DNA of 64,000 bases from an uncultured Porphyromonadaceae bacterium (GCA_947573485.1 CANPGB010000001.1:1-64000), one strand, 5' to 3'; positions 51,208 to 60,116 are shown, counted from the first letter of the stretch. Notes: generated by a model from the sequence alone, not told the origin. Translations and numbers: made by a program.

Positions 51208-51987
51208 TTATCCGCTTACCTGCACGGGGAAACCTGTTGCCGCGGTAATGCGTGCGGCTATCGCATCGAGTTCCTCGCGGGGCACGCGGCGCAGCTTTAC
51301 CTCGGGTGTAGGGCGGTCGATAGTATAAATCATTATACTGCCGGGCTTTATACGGCGATAAGCTTCAATGAGGGCATCAATTTCGGCATCGGTGGTATTA
51401 TCCACTATCTTGCCGTCGTGCTCGCCCCGGCAGAGCATGGTCTGCACAATGGCGCCGCTTCCGAAGGAGCCAATCTGCTCCACCACCTTCTCGAGCTTAT
51501 AACCTGCGGCGGGGCGGTCGATGAGCTCGACTGTTTCGGGTATTGCGCTGTCGAGCTTGAGTATGTTGTTATCTATCTTGCGCAGAGCTTCGGCGACCTG
51601 CGGGCGGCCTAAGCGAGTGGCGTTGCTCAGCACGCTTATTTTCACGTTGGGGAAATATTTGTCGCGAAGCTCGATAGTATCGTCGATAATCTCTCCGAAC
51701 TCGGGGTGCAGGGTAGGTTCTCCGTTACCCGAGAAGGTAATGACGTCGAGGGGGCGGCACTCCTCGGTAAGCTGTTTGAGCTTGGCTTCGAGCTGAGTGC
51801 GCACCGAGTCACGCGAGGGAAGACCTGCCTCGCCCGGGCCTTGGGCGTTGAAACCGGCCTCGCAGTAGAGGCAATCGAAAGAGCATATCTTGCCGTCGTT
51901 GGGCATGAGGTTGACACCGAGCGACGAGCCTAAGCGCCGCGAGTGAATCGGTCCGAAGATCGTGCTGTGGAATATTACAGTCTGCAT
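51208..51987 (-). CDS. Radical SAM protein (COG0731-like)
   Basis: The 259 residues carry the 4Fe-4S motif CSFDCLYC with Cys35, Cys39 and Cys42, after FGPIHSRRLGSSLGVNLMP, which is typical of the COG0731 group related to wyosine synthesis enzymes. TFSGNGEPTLHPEF is the SAM-contacting GGE-like region. The substrate in bacteria is unknown. Its start codon directly abuts the stop codon of the LolC/E-type gene, so it is the third gene of the leftward rbfA group. Confidence 0.9.
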   Translation of the reverse strand: MQTVIFHSTIFGPIHSRRLGSSLGVNLMPNDGKICSFDCLYCEAGFNAQGPGEAGLPSRDSVRTQLEAKLKQLTEECRPLDVITFSGNGEPTLHPEFGEIIDDTIELRDKYFPNVKISVLSNATRLGRPQVAEALRKIDNNILKLDSAIPETVELIDRPAAGYKLEKVVEQIGSFGSGAIVQTMLCRGEHDGKIVDNTTDAEIDALIEAYRRIKPGSIMIYTIDRPTPEVKLRRVPREELDAIAARITAATGFPVQVSG

Positions 51988-53211
51988 TTAGCTTACTTTT
52001 CGGGTAAAGAATAAAGAAACAAGAGCTATCACCGCACCAGTGGCAGCTACGGTGAGGAGCACCACCAGAGCATCGGCGGCATGCACCTCAACGGGGTAGA
52101 CGTCGGTGGTGAGCGCGGCGGGGTCGGCAGCGAGTTTGATAAGGCCGAAGTGCTGCTGCACAAGGGCGAGCGCCACGCCGAGCACGGTGCCTATCACACC
52201 TCCGGCGACGGTTATGAGCCAACCCTCGGCGGCGAAAATACGGCGTACAGAGCGGCGTGTGGCGCCAAGGGCACGGAGCACCTGCATATCGTCGCGTTTC
52301 TCAATGACCATGAGGCTGAGGGTGGAGACGATGTTGAAAGATGCAATCAGGAGTATGAATACGAGCATGAGGAAGGTAACCCACTTCTCGACGGCAATCA
52401 TTCGGAAGGTGTCGGCCTGCTGGCGCTCCCGGCCGAGCACGTCGAAGCTTTCGCCAAGAGCCTCGCGCACGTCTTTCTCAAGGGCTGAGAGGCTTACTCC
52501 CGGGGCTGCCTTTATTTCTATGGCCGAGGCTTCGTCACCATTGTACTCAAGGAGCTCACGCATGGTGGCCAGCGGCACGAATATGTATTCGGAGTCGTAC
52601 TCGGGCTGGTCGACGCGGAACACTCCCGTTACGGCAAGAGAGCGGCGGCTGTAAGCTGCGGCGGGGTTGGCCGGATTTATACGACCCGTGCGGCGGGGCA
52701 TATACAACTCTGCCATGCCGTAGGGCGAGGGGCGAAGCCCGGTGCGCATGGCCACGCCCACGGCGAGCTGCGCGCCTGCTATGCTGTCGGGGAGACCGTT
52801 TACATCGCTGTACACGCCGTCGATGATCAGGCTGTCGAGGTTCACAACGGCAGCAATGCGTTGCGGGTCAACGCCCTTGACTTTCACCGGCATCTGGGCG
52901 GCACCTCCGGCCAGGAGGGCTCGCTCCTGCAGCACAGGCATTGCCGCGGCCACACTTGGCAGGTCTTCGAGTGCCGAGGCGAGACTGTCGGCTCCGGCAA
53001 ACACCTTACCGGCTACCGGCACCACTTTGACGTCGGGGTCGATAAGCGAGAGGTGACTCTCGGCAAGGCGTGTAAAGCCGTTGAAAACCGAGAGCACCAC
53101 TATAATGGCCGCCGAGGCTACCGCCACACCGGCAATGGAAACACGGGCGATGACGTTGACCACCTTGTGCGACTTAGGAGCCACAAGGTAGCGTAACGCA
53201 ATGAAAATCAC
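51988..53211 (-). CDS. LolC/LolE-type ABC transporter permease
   Basis: Inner-membrane permease of the FtsX/MacB superfamily, probably releasing lipoproteins for transport to the outer membrane. The 407 residues have one N-terminal helix (about 20-45), a periplasmic domain (about 50-260) and three C-terminal helices (about 275-300, 322-350 and 375-400). Motifs include VARVSIAGVAVASAAIIVVL and IEKRDDMQVLRALGATRRSV. No LolD ATPase gene is adjacent. Start overlaps the rbfA stop (ATGA). Confidence 0.85.
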   Translation of the reverse strand: MIFIALRYLVAPKSHKVVNVIARVSIAGVAVASAAIIVVLSVFNGFTRLAESHLSLIDPDVKVVPVAGKVFAGADSLASALEDLPSVAAAMPVLQERALLAGGAAQMPVKVKGVDPQRIAAVVNLDSLIIDGVYSDVNGLPDSIAGAQLAVGVAMRTGLRPSPYGMAELYMPRRTGRINPANPAAAYSRRSLAVTGVFRVDQPEYDSEYIFVPLATMRELLEYNGDEASAIEIKAAPGVSLSALEKDVREALGESFDVLGRERQQADTFRMIAVEKWVTFLMLVFILLIASFNIVSTLSLMVIEKRDDMQVLRALGATRRSVRRIFAAEGWLITVAGGVIGTVLGVALALVQQHFGLIKLAADPAALTTDVYPVEVHAADALVVLLTVAATGAVIALVSLFFTRKVS

Positions 53212-53543
53212 TGCTTGAGCAGGGCGTCGATATTCTCGATGTAATCGAGTGAGTCGTCGAGATAGAACTGCAGTTCGGGCACCTTACGGAGCTGGAAGCG
53301 CACATTCTGGGCGAGCTCGTAGCGCACGGTCTTAGCCGAGGCTTTTATGCTTTCGATGAGCTCGGGAGCCTTGTCGGAGGGGAACACCGAGAGGTATGCT
53401 TTAGCGATAGAGAGGTCGGGCGATACACGCACGGCACTTACCGATACGATAACACCGTGTGTTTTTGCTGTCTGGCGGCGGAAAATCTCACTGAGTTCTT
53501 TCTGGAGCAGACGCGATATTTTGGCTTGGCGGGTTGTTTCCAT
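53208..53543 (-). CDS. rbfA: 30S ribosome-binding factor RbfA
   Basis: Small cytosolic factor needed for late 16S rRNA processing and cold adaptation. The 111 residues match the family length and motifs: TTRQAKISRLLQKELSEIF, VSVSAVRVSPDLSIAKAYLS and RFQLRKVPELQFYLDDSLDY. It is the first gene of a leftward group with the permease and the radical SAM protein. It is divergent from the sigma-54 activator. Confidence 0.95.
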   Translation of the reverse strand: METTRQAKISRLLQKELSEIFRRQTAKTHGVIVSVSAVRVSPDLSIAKAYLSVFPSDKAPELIESIKASAKTVRYELAQNVRFQLRKVPELQFYLDDSLDYIENIDALLKQ

Positions 53544-53589
53544 AGTTAGTTATAAATTATGTTTCTTATTTAAAACACGTCATCGCCCG

Positions 53590-53618
53590 CAAAGTTAGCA
53601 AATTTTTTTGTAATTTTG
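53590..53618. promoter_or_regulatory. Divergent -7 boxes of rbfA and the sigma-54 activator gene
   Basis: Minus strand TAACTTTG at 53590-53597 for rbfA; plus strand TAATTTTG at 53611-53618 for the activator gene. The two promoters overlap, so polymerases could interfere. Upstream TTTG boxes are not obvious for either. Confidence 0.55.
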
Positions 53619-53641
53619 TTTTCCCATTCCATACTCCGCAC

Positions 53642-54874
53642 ATGTCAAACGACCTATCCATAGCCACCGTCAGCCCTCAGGTACAGCAGGCGCGCCAGCG
53701 CTTCGGCATCATCGGCACGTCGCCGTCGCTGCTTGCCGCCGTGGAGCGTGCCATACGTGTTGCCCCGATCGACCTCTCGGTACTTGTTACCGGCGAGAGC
53801 GGCTCGGGCAAGGAGTTTTTTCCCCAGATTATCCACGCCTACAGCTCGCGCAAACATGCGCGCTATATCGCCGTAAACTGCGGTGCCATACCCGAGGGTA
53901 CTATCGACTCTGAGCTCTTCGGCCATGAGAAGGGCGCCTTTACCGGGGCTGTTGACTCGCGCAAAGGCTACTTTGAGGAGGCCGACGGCGGCACCATATT
54001 CCTTGATGAGGTTGCCGAGCTACCACTCACCACCCAGGCTCGCCTCCTGCGCGTGCTCGAGAGCGGCGAGTATATCAAGGTAGGCTCGTCGAAGGTGCAG
54101 AAAACCAACATACGCGTTGTAGCGGCCACCAACGTCGACCTGCGGCGCGCCGTTGCCGAGGGCCGGTTCCGCGAAGACCTCTTCTACCGCCTCTCCACAG
54201 TGCAGATCCATATACCGCCGCTGCGCGACCGCGGCAACGACATACGGCTGCTTGCCCACAAGTTTGCCGCCGACTTCGCCGAGCGCTACCGCATGCCCGC
54301 CATAAGCTTCACCGAAGCTGCCGACGACTCCATGCGTCACTACCGCTGGCCGGGCAATGTGCGCCAACTTAAGAACGTTGTTGAGCAGGTGGCACTCTTC
54401 GAGGCCGGCAAGGAAGTAGGCGACGGAATCCTCAGGCAATATCTGCCCGAGATTTCGGCAAGCTACATACCGGCCACGACAGCCGCCGCCCACTCCTACG
54501 AGCGTGAGCGCGAGATGCTTTTGGGCATGATTTTCAAGCTCCGCGAGCGCATCGACGCCCTGCAGGAGCGCCTCGATGGCGAGCAAGCGCGCCCGGCCTC
54601 TATAATCAACAGCGAAAGCACCGAGAAAGCCTTCCCCACCTCGCTGGTGATACACCGCCCCGCCGCCACCGAAGAGCCCGAGGAGTGCCAGCCCTGCAGC
54701 GAGGTAAACTACTCGGAAGTGAGCGCCGCTCCCGCCACCCTCGAGGAGAACGAGCGCGAGATGATACGCCGCGCACTCGGCCGCAACGAAGGGCGCCGCA
54801 AGGCTGCCGCCGCCGAGCTTAATATTTCGGAACGAACACTTTACCGCAAGATTAAAGAATATGGCCTGGAGTAA
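53642..54874 (+). CDS. Sigma-54-dependent transcriptional activator
   Basis: Uses ATP to open sigma-54 promoters. The 410 residues start almost directly with the AAA+ domain: Walker A GESGSGKE (51-58), sigma-54-binding loop GAFTGA (98-103) and Walker B GGTIFLDEVAELP. A coiled-coil-like segment (REREMLLGMIFKLRERIDAL, about 285-310) and a Fis-type HTH (AAAELNISERTLYRKIKEYG) end the protein. There is no receiver or sensory domain at the N-terminus, so activity must be set by expression or a partner. Its last 14 bases overlap lptE. Confidence 0.93.
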   Translation: MSNDLSIATVSPQVQQARQRFGIIGTSPSLLAAVERAIRVAPIDLSVLVTGESGSGKEFFPQIIHAYSSRKHARYIAVNCGAIPEGTIDSELFGHEKGAFTGAVDSRKGYFEEADGGTIFLDEVAELPLTTQARLLRVLESGEYIKVGSSKVQKTNIRVVAATNVDLRRAVAEGRFREDLFYRLSTVQIHIPPLRDRGNDIRLLAHKFAADFAERYRMPAISFTEAADDSMRHYRWPGNVRQLKNVVEQVALFEAGKEVGDGILRQYLPEISASYIPATTAAAHSYEREREMLLGMIFKLRERIDALQERLDGEQARPASIINSESTEKAFPTSLVIHRPAATEEPEECQPCSEVNYSEVSAAPATLEENEREMIRRALGRNEGRRKAAAAELNISERTLYRKIKEYGLE

Positions 54875-55385
54875 GACCCACAGCTACATAGCAGCCCTTA
54901 CAGTGCTTGCGGCAATAATCCTTGCCGGATGCCGCATAAGCATCACCATGAACGGCGCCGCACTCGACTACAACATATACAAGACCGTGCGCGTATCGGA
55001 TTTCCCCATACGTGCCGCTCTCGTGTACCCTCCTCTGCAGCAGACTTTTGAGAACGAGCTGCTCGACTATATAGCCAAGAACACTCGCCTGCAGGTGACC
55101 GACGGCCCCTCGGATCTCGAAATCGAAGGCGAAATCACAGGCTATGCCCTCTCGCCCCAGGCCGTGACCGAAGATGCCTACGCCTCGATGACGCGCCTCA
55201 CTATCACCGTGCGCGTTAAGTATATCGACAACAAGGAGGAGAACAAGGATATCGACCAGACTTTCAGCGCCTACCGCGACTTTACCTCGTCGGAGATGCT
55301 CACCGACGTTCAGGACCAGCTCTGCGAGGAAATATCGAAAGAGCTCGTCGAACTAATCTTCAACGCCACCCTCGGCAACTGGTAA
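54861..55385 (+). CDS. lptE: LptE family LPS-assembly lipoprotein
   Basis: Outer-membrane lipoprotein that plugs LptD and helps insert lipopolysaccharide. The 174 residues have a lipobox (IILAGC, Cys24), then the family pattern YNIYKTVRVSDFPIRAALVY and LEIEGEITGYALSPQAV, and C-terminal LTDVQDQLCEEISKELVELI. It overlaps the activator gene by 14 bases and the next ORF by one base (TAATG), so translation is probably coupled. Confidence 0.87.
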   Translation: MAWSKTHSYIAALTVLAAIILAGCRISITMNGAALDYNIYKTVRVSDFPIRAALVYPPLQQTFENELLDYIAKNTRLQVTDGPSDLEIEGEITGYALSPQAVTEDAYASMTRLTITVRVKYIDNKEENKDIDQTFSAYRDFTSSEMLTDVQDQLCEEISKELVELIFNATLGNW

Positions 55386-56194
55386 TGGACGGAACGACAG
55401 CTACATCGCAGCTCATTGCGCGCCTGTGCGCGCTGCCCGACGGCACCCCGCTCGAAAGCGCCGACGCCGCCGCGCTCGCCGACCTTGCCGAGCGCTACCC
55501 CGCGGCCACCCTCCCGGCAATACTCATGCTCCGCCACTGCCCCGACGCGAGCGCCTTAGCCGCATTGCAGGAGCGCACCGCCCTGCTCACCTCCGACCGC
55601 CGCACCCTCACTTTCGCCGCCCATGGCGACGAATGGGCCAAGTTCTACCCCACCCCCGAAGAGGCTCCGGCGATGCAGACCAACGACGTTATCGACACCT
55701 TCCTCACCACCTACGGCTCGTGCACGCCCGAAGAGGAGGCCTTGCTCGAACGCATGATTTTCAACCCCACGCCCGACTATGCCGAGATGCTGGCACGCGA
55801 GGAGCAGCTCGACCTCCCTGCCGACAACCCCGAGGCCGAAGCCGACCCGCAGGATAAACTCATAAACGCCTTCATCCGCGAGCGCCACCCGGCGGCGCAC
55901 CCCCCGCAGCTAATGCCCGAACCCGAGCCCGAGGAGCTCCGTGCCGAAGAAGAGGAAGCCAAACCCATAGCACGCCCCGAACACGCCGACGACTCGCTCC
56001 TGAGCGAGAGTCTGGCCAAGATTTTCATTAAAAGAGGCCGATATGAGAAAGCTTACGAAATTATATCGGGCTTAAATTTGAAATTTCCAAAAAAAAGTGC
56101 TTACTTTGCAGACCAATTGCGTTTTCTGCAAAAATTGATTATAAACCAACGCCGGTTAAGCCAGGAAAAAGGCTCCGGTACACAAGACAAATAG
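55385..56194 (+). CDS. Protein of unknown function between lptE and secG
   Basis: Not recognised by motif. The 269 residues have no signal peptide or membrane segment. The first 85 are Ala/Leu-rich helices (LADLAERYPAATLPAILMLR), the middle is Pro/Glu-rich and probably disordered (about 150-205), and the end (LAKIFIKRGRYEKAYEIISG, about 215-255) looks like one TPR-type helical pair. Bacteroidota often have such a TPR-like protein between lptE and secG. It starts on the last base of the lptE stop codon and is followed by secG after 7 bases. Confidence 0.7.
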   Translation: MDGTTATSQLIARLCALPDGTPLESADAAALADLAERYPAATLPAILMLRHCPDASALAALQERTALLTSDRRTLTFAAHGDEWAKFYPTPEEAPAMQTNDVIDTFLTTYGSCTPEEEALLERMIFNPTPDYAEMLAREEQLDLPADNPEAEADPQDKLINAFIRERHPAAHPPQLMPEPEPEELRAEEEEAKPIARPEHADDSLLSESLAKIFIKRGRYEKAYEIISGLNLKFPKKSAYFADQLRFLQKLIINQRRLSQEKGSGTQDK

Positions 56195-56201
56195 CAAAAC
56201 T

Positions 56202-56588
56202 ATGCATGCAGTAGTCATCGTATTGACAGTTATCGTGGCCGTGCTCCTCATAGGCATCGTGCTTATCCAGAAATCCAAAGGCGGCGGCCTCTCGTCGCAG
56301 TTCGGCGGCGCAGGTGCCGTAATGGGTGTCCGCCAGACCAACAGCTTCCTTGAGAAAGCTACCTGGACCCTCGTAAGCCTCCTTGCCGTGCTCTCTATCA
56401 TCTCGGCTTTCACCATGCCCCGTGCCAACGGTGCAGCCCAGATCCGCACACAGCAGGCCGCCGCTCCCGCTGCCGTTGAAATTCCCGCAGGCCAGTTCGA
56501 CACTCCCGCCGCCAACATCCCCGTAGAGGTTGAGGCTGCCGAGGCTGCCGAAGTTGAAATGCCCGCTGCCGACGGCGTTGCGGAATAA
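56202..56588 (+). CDS. secG: Preprotein translocase subunit SecG
   Basis: Small subunit of the SecYEG channel. The 128 residues have two transmembrane helices (about 2-22 and 50-70) with IVLIQKSKGGGLSSQFG between them, the family signature. A Pro/Ala/Glu-rich tail of about 50 residues extends beyond the core, longer than in E. coli. It ends the activator-lptE-unknown-secG operon. Confidence 0.92.
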   Translation: MHAVVIVLTVIVAVLLIGIVLIQKSKGGGLSSQFGGAGAVMGVRQTNSFLEKATWTLVSLLAVLSIISAFTMPRANGAAQIRTQQAAAPAAVEIPAGQFDTPAANIPVEVEAAEAAEVEMPAADGVAE

Positions 56589-56625
56589 CTTGCACAACTT
56601 ATAAATAGTCACGCCTCACAAGGCC

Positions 56626-56699
56626 GACGCTGCATGCAGCGTCCCTACATGCCCGGAGCTATGCTTGCCGGTGCCGCGGTAGGGTCGCTGCATGACGCG
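56626..56699. repeat. CCCTAC-flanked palindromic repeat pair
   Basis: GACGCTGCATGCAGCGTC (56626-56643) is a perfect 18-base palindrome followed by CCTAC. An imperfect inverse copy lies at 56679-56699 (GTAGGGTCGCTGCATGACG). This resembles the pair at 21978-22056 in its GTAGGG/CCCTAC flanks, but the stem differs. It occupies the gap between secG and the U32 gene. Confidence 0.6.
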
Positions 56700-56741
56700 T
56701 GAACATACGTGACGGCGACTAACAACATCTCCGCTAAAAAA

Positions 56742-57989
56742 ATGACACGCAGCGACTTTGAAATAATGGCCCCCGTGGGCAGCTACGAATCACTCACGGC
56801 AGCCCTCAACGCCGGTGCCGACGCCGTTTACTTCGGCGTGGAAGGCCTTAACATGCGCTCACGCTCAAGCGCCAACTTCACCCTCGACGACCTCCGCAAC
56901 ATTGTGGCGCTCTGCTCAGAGAAAGGCGTGCGCACCTATCTGACCGTCAACACCATAGTTTACGACGACGACCTTGCCAAGGTCGACGCCATAGTAGAGG
57001 CAGCGGCCACCGCCGGAATCACCGCCGTGATAGCCTCCGACATCGCCGCAATCACGGCATGCCGCCGCCACGGCGTTGAAGTGCACATCTCCACCCAGTG
57101 CAACATATCGAACATCGAAGCCGTGCGCTTCTACTCGGCTTTCGCCGATGTAATGGTACTGGCCCGCGAACTCAATCTCGACCAAGTGAAGGCAATATCC
57201 GACGCCATAAAGGCCGAGGGCATCACCGGTCCCTCGGGACGCCCGGTGGCACTTGAGATGTTCTGCCACGGCGCGCTCTGCATGGCCGTATCGGGCAAGT
57301 GCTACCTGAGCCTGCACCAGATGAACTCGAGCGCCAACCGCGGCGGCTGCACCCAGATATGCCGTCGAGGCTACGGCGTGACCGACCTCGAGACCGGCGA
57401 CCAGCTCACCGTTGAGAACAAATATATAATGTCGCCCAAAGACCTCAAGACCATCCACTTCCTCGACCGCATGGTCGACGCCGGGGTCACGGTATTCAAA
57501 ATCGAAGGTCGCGCCCGCGGTCCTGAGTACGTCGACACCGCCGTGCGCTGCTACAGCGAAGCTCTCGAGGCTATATGCGACGGCAGCTATGGCGCCGAAA
57601 AAGTGGCGGAGTGGGACGAGCGTCTGCGTAAAATCTTCAACCGCGGCTTTTGGGACGGCTACTACCTCGGCCAGCGCCTTGGCGAGTGGTCGGGCAAATA
57701 CGGCTCCTCGGCAACCCGTGTCAAGCAGTACGTTGCCAAAGGTGTGAAATATTTCTCGCGCCTCGGCGTGGGTGAGTTCCTCCTCGAAGCCCAGGAGCTA
57801 TGCGTGGGCGACGAAGTGGTCATCACCGGCCCTACCACAGGCGCTCTCATCATCACCGTCGACGACATACGCGTAGGCGGCCAAAGCGTGCCCAAGGCTG
57901 TCAAAGGCGACTCCTTCTCCATTGCCGTGCCCGCCAAAATCCGCCCTGCCGACCGCCTCTACCGCTGGCTGCCCACGGAGAATAATTAG
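56742..57989 (+). CDS. U32 family peptidase/tRNA hydroxylation-type protein
   Basis: The 415 residues match the U32 family (PF01136), with EIMAPVGSYESLTAALNAGA at the start, DAVYFGVEGLNMR and the family signature LEMFCHGALCMAVSGKCYLS. Cysteines in this region and later ones (GGCTQICRRG) probably bind an iron-sulfur cluster. E. coli relatives (TrhP/YegQ and RlhA) take part in RNA hydroxylation that depends on prephenate, so an RNA-modification role is more likely than proteolysis. The ATG at 56742 is preferred; an in-frame GTG 33 bases upstream is less likely. Confidence 0.9.
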   Translation: MTRSDFEIMAPVGSYESLTAALNAGADAVYFGVEGLNMRSRSSANFTLDDLRNIVALCSEKGVRTYLTVNTIVYDDDLAKVDAIVEAAATAGITAVIASDIAAITACRRHGVEVHISTQCNISNIEAVRFYSAFADVMVLARELNLDQVKAISDAIKAEGITGPSGRPVALEMFCHGALCMAVSGKCYLSLHQMNSSANRGGCTQICRRGYGVTDLETGDQLTVENKYIMSPKDLKTIHFLDRMVDAGVTVFKIEGRARGPEYVDTAVRCYSEALEAICDGSYGAEKVAEWDERLRKIFNRGFWDGYYLGQRLGEWSGKYGSSATRVKQYVAKGVKYFSRLGVGEFLLEAQELCVGDEVVITGPTTGALIITVDDIRVGGQSVPKAVKGDSFSIAVPAKIRPADRLYRWLPTENN

Positions 57990-58018
57990 GGGGCGGCTAC
58001 GATTTTTTTCAAAAATTA

Positions 58019-58072
58019 TTTGGAGAACTAAAATTTTAGTTATACCTTTGCGGCGTAACTAATATTTTAGTT
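58019..58072 (+). promoter_or_regulatory. BlaI-type promoter with two operators
   Basis: Promoter: TTTG (58019-58022), 20 bases, TACCTTTG (58043-58050). Operator 1, AACTAAAATTTTAGTT (58027-58042), is a perfect palindrome filling the spacer. Operator 2, AACTAATATTTTAGTT (58057-58072), has one mismatch pair and covers the probable start site up to 1 base before the ATG. The operators are exactly 30 bases apart. Their position fits repression by the BlaI-type protein encoded just downstream. Confidence 0.85.
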
Positions 58073-58073
58073 T

Positions 58074-58466
58074 ATGACCCGACCAAAGAAAACAACACTT
58101 AAGCTCACCGAAAAGGAGAGCGAGATAATGAGCATCCTCTGGGCTGAGGGGCCGCTGACAGTGCGCCGGATACTCGAGCACTACGACGACCCCAAACCGC
58201 ACTTCAACACGGTTTCGACCACCGTGCGCATACTTGAGGAAAAAGGCTACGTGTCGCACGAGGCCGGGCAAGGAGCGTTCCGCTACTTCGCCACCGCCGA
58301 CATCAACGACTTCCGCAAGCGCTCGCTGGCCGAGGTCGTAAAGAGCTATTTCAATAATTCCTATACCTCGGCTGTCTCGGCCTTGGTTGCCGAAGAGAAG
58401 ATTTCGGCCGACGAGCTGCGCGAAATTCTCCGCATGGTAGAGGGTAAAGATTCCAAGGAGGCATAG
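58074..58466 (+). CDS. BlaI/MecI/CopY family transcriptional repressor
   Basis: The 130 residues form a winged helix (about 10-75; LTEKESEIMSILWAEGPLTV, FNTVSTTVRILEEKGYVSHE) and a C-terminal dimerisation region (about 80-125). These repressors are usually cleaved by a membrane M56 peptidase when a signal arrives. The next gene, 2 bases on, encodes such a peptidase. Two operators cover its own promoter, so it probably represses this pair. The inducing signal is unknown; no beta-lactamase gene is nearby. Confidence 0.95.
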   Translation: MTRPKKTTLKLTEKESEIMSILWAEGPLTVRRILEHYDDPKPHFNTVSTTVRILEEKGYVSHEAGQGAFRYFATADINDFRKRSLAEVVKSYFNNSYTSAVSALVAEEKISADELREILRMVEGKDSKEA

Positions 58467-58468
58467 CC

Positions 58469-60064
58469 ATGGGAGAGTTCACCGCCTACGCCCTGCACAC
58501 GGCAATATTCCTCCTGGCAGGCTACATTATATATAAATGGCTCATGGCCGGCGAAAAGCAGGCAGCCTTCAACCGTTGGCTCCTGTTGGGCATCTATGCC
58601 GTGGCCTTTGCGGCTATGCCTATGGGCGCATTGCTGCAGCGCTCGGCAAGTACGGGTGCGGGCGGCACTGCTGACATTTCTATAGAAGGTCTCATAATGC
58701 TTGCCGCTCCGGCAGAGGCGGCTCCCATATGGCCTCAAATAATTGTGGGCGTGTATCTCGCCGGGGCTGCCGCCGTGCTTCTGTGGTCGCTTGTGGTGGT
58801 GCTGAGGCTTTCGGCAATCATACGCTCGGGTGAGCACCGCGAGGGGCCCGAGGGCACACATCTCATAGTGCTCGACAACCGCAGCGTGGCGCCGTTCAGC
58901 TGGCACAGATATATTGTTATCAACCGCGACGACTACGAGGCCGGTGGCGAAATTATCACCGCCCACGAGCTTGCACACATACGCCACCGCCACGGCTACG
59001 ACCTCATCATTGCCCAGGCAGTGTGCGTGCTGCAGTGGTTCAACCCCGCGGCATGGCTCATGCGCGAGGAGCTCAAGAGCGTGCACGAATTTCAGGCCGA
59101 CGACACCGTGCTGGCCTCGGGCATAGAAGCACGTCAATATCAGATGTTATTAATAAAAAAGGCTGTGGGCACTCGTTTCCAGTCGCTCGCCAACAGCCTG
59201 AATCACAGTAATCTCAAAAAACGTATCACTATGATGTACAATCAAAAATCAACGGGCGGCCGCCGTCTCCGCGGCTTGGCCCTTGTGCCCGCACTCGCGC
59301 TGGCACTCGCAGTGACCAATCTGCCGGCAGTAGCCTCGGTGCTCTCTGCAACCTCGGCAGCCGACTTCTCGACCCACTCCGAATCGGCGGCTCCCAAAGC
59401 TGAGGCGCCCGCGGCGGTTTCGGACTCCAAAATTACAGAAAAAACCGAAGACGTGCAAGCGGCCGACCTCGAAAGAATGCCCCAATACCCCGGCGGCGAG
59501 GCTGAAATGTTCCACTTTCTGGCCGATAATCTCAAGTACCCCAAAGAGGCAGAAGAGAAAGGTGCCGAGGGGCGAGTGGTATTGACCTTCCGCATCTTGC
59601 CCGACGGCTCGGTTTCCGACATCACGGTACTTCAAAGCGTTGACCCCGCTCTCGACGCCGAGGCTGTGCGCGTGGCAGGACTCATGCCCAAGTGGACGCC
59701 CGGCATAGCCGACGGCAAGCCGGTGGCTGTTACCTATACTCTCCCCGTTACATTCAAGCTTCCCAAGGATAAAGCTGGGAAAGAGAAAAAGGCCGCTGAC
59801 CCCGTGGTAGTAAGCTACGGAACAATCAAGAAAAACGACACAACGACCACAGGCCAGATTATCAAAATCCAGTCCAACGACAACGGCCAGGCCAAGGGAG
59901 AGCCCGCTATCTTCGTCAACGGAAAGCTCTTCGAGGGCAATCTCACCGACATCATTGCCGAAGATATCGAATCTATAACCGTTATTAAAAACCGCGAGGA
60001 TTTCCCCAACGGACTTATAGAGATAACTCTAAAGCCAAATGCGGGGCAGACCGGCACAAAATGA
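58469..60064 (+). CDS. M56 (BlaR1-like) metallopeptidase with TonB C-terminal domain
   Basis: Membrane signal transducer that probably inactivates the BlaI-type partner. The 531 residues have several N-terminal transmembrane segments and a zinc motif HELAH (166-170) followed by FQADDTVLASG. After another hydrophobic helix near 270-285 comes a TonB C-terminal domain (about 330-430; MPQYPGGEAEMFHFLADNL, GRVVLTFRILPDGSVSDITV). A final stretch (about 445-530) contains PAIFVNGKLF and ESITVIKNRE, recalling TonB-receptor plug fragments. Unlike classic BlaR1 there is no penicillin-binding sensor domain. Confidence 0.9.
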   Translation: MGEFTAYALHTAIFLLAGYIIYKWLMAGEKQAAFNRWLLLGIYAVAFAAMPMGALLQRSASTGAGGTADISIEGLIMLAAPAEAAPIWPQIIVGVYLAGAAAVLLWSLVVVLRLSAIIRSGEHREGPEGTHLIVLDNRSVAPFSWHRYIVINRDDYEAGGEIITAHELAHIRHRHGYDLIIAQAVCVLQWFNPAAWLMREELKSVHEFQADDTVLASGIEARQYQMLLIKKAVGTRFQSLANSLNHSNLKKRITMMYNQKSTGGRRLRGLALVPALALALAVTNLPAVASVLSATSAADFSTHSESAAPKAEAPAAVSDSKITEKTEDVQAADLERMPQYPGGEAEMFHFLADNLKYPKEAEEKGAEGRVVLTFRILPDGSVSDITVLQSVDPALDAEAVRVAGLMPKWTPGIADGKPVAVTYTLPVTFKLPKDKAGKEKKAADPVVVSYGTIKKNDTTTTGQIIKIQSNDNGQAKGEPAIFVNGKLFEGNLTDIIAEDIESITVIKNREDFPNGLIEITLKPNAGQTGTK

Positions 60065-60116
60065 AAAAGTGCGGCGATTGATTGAGAAAAAATAGGAAAA
60101 ATTAGAAAATATTTCT

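Noticed and set aside
58469-60064. BlaI/BlaR-like pair considered as a beta-lactam resistance locus
   Set aside because: No beta-lactamase or penicillin-binding protein gene is adjacent, and the peptidase lacks a penicillin sensor domain.
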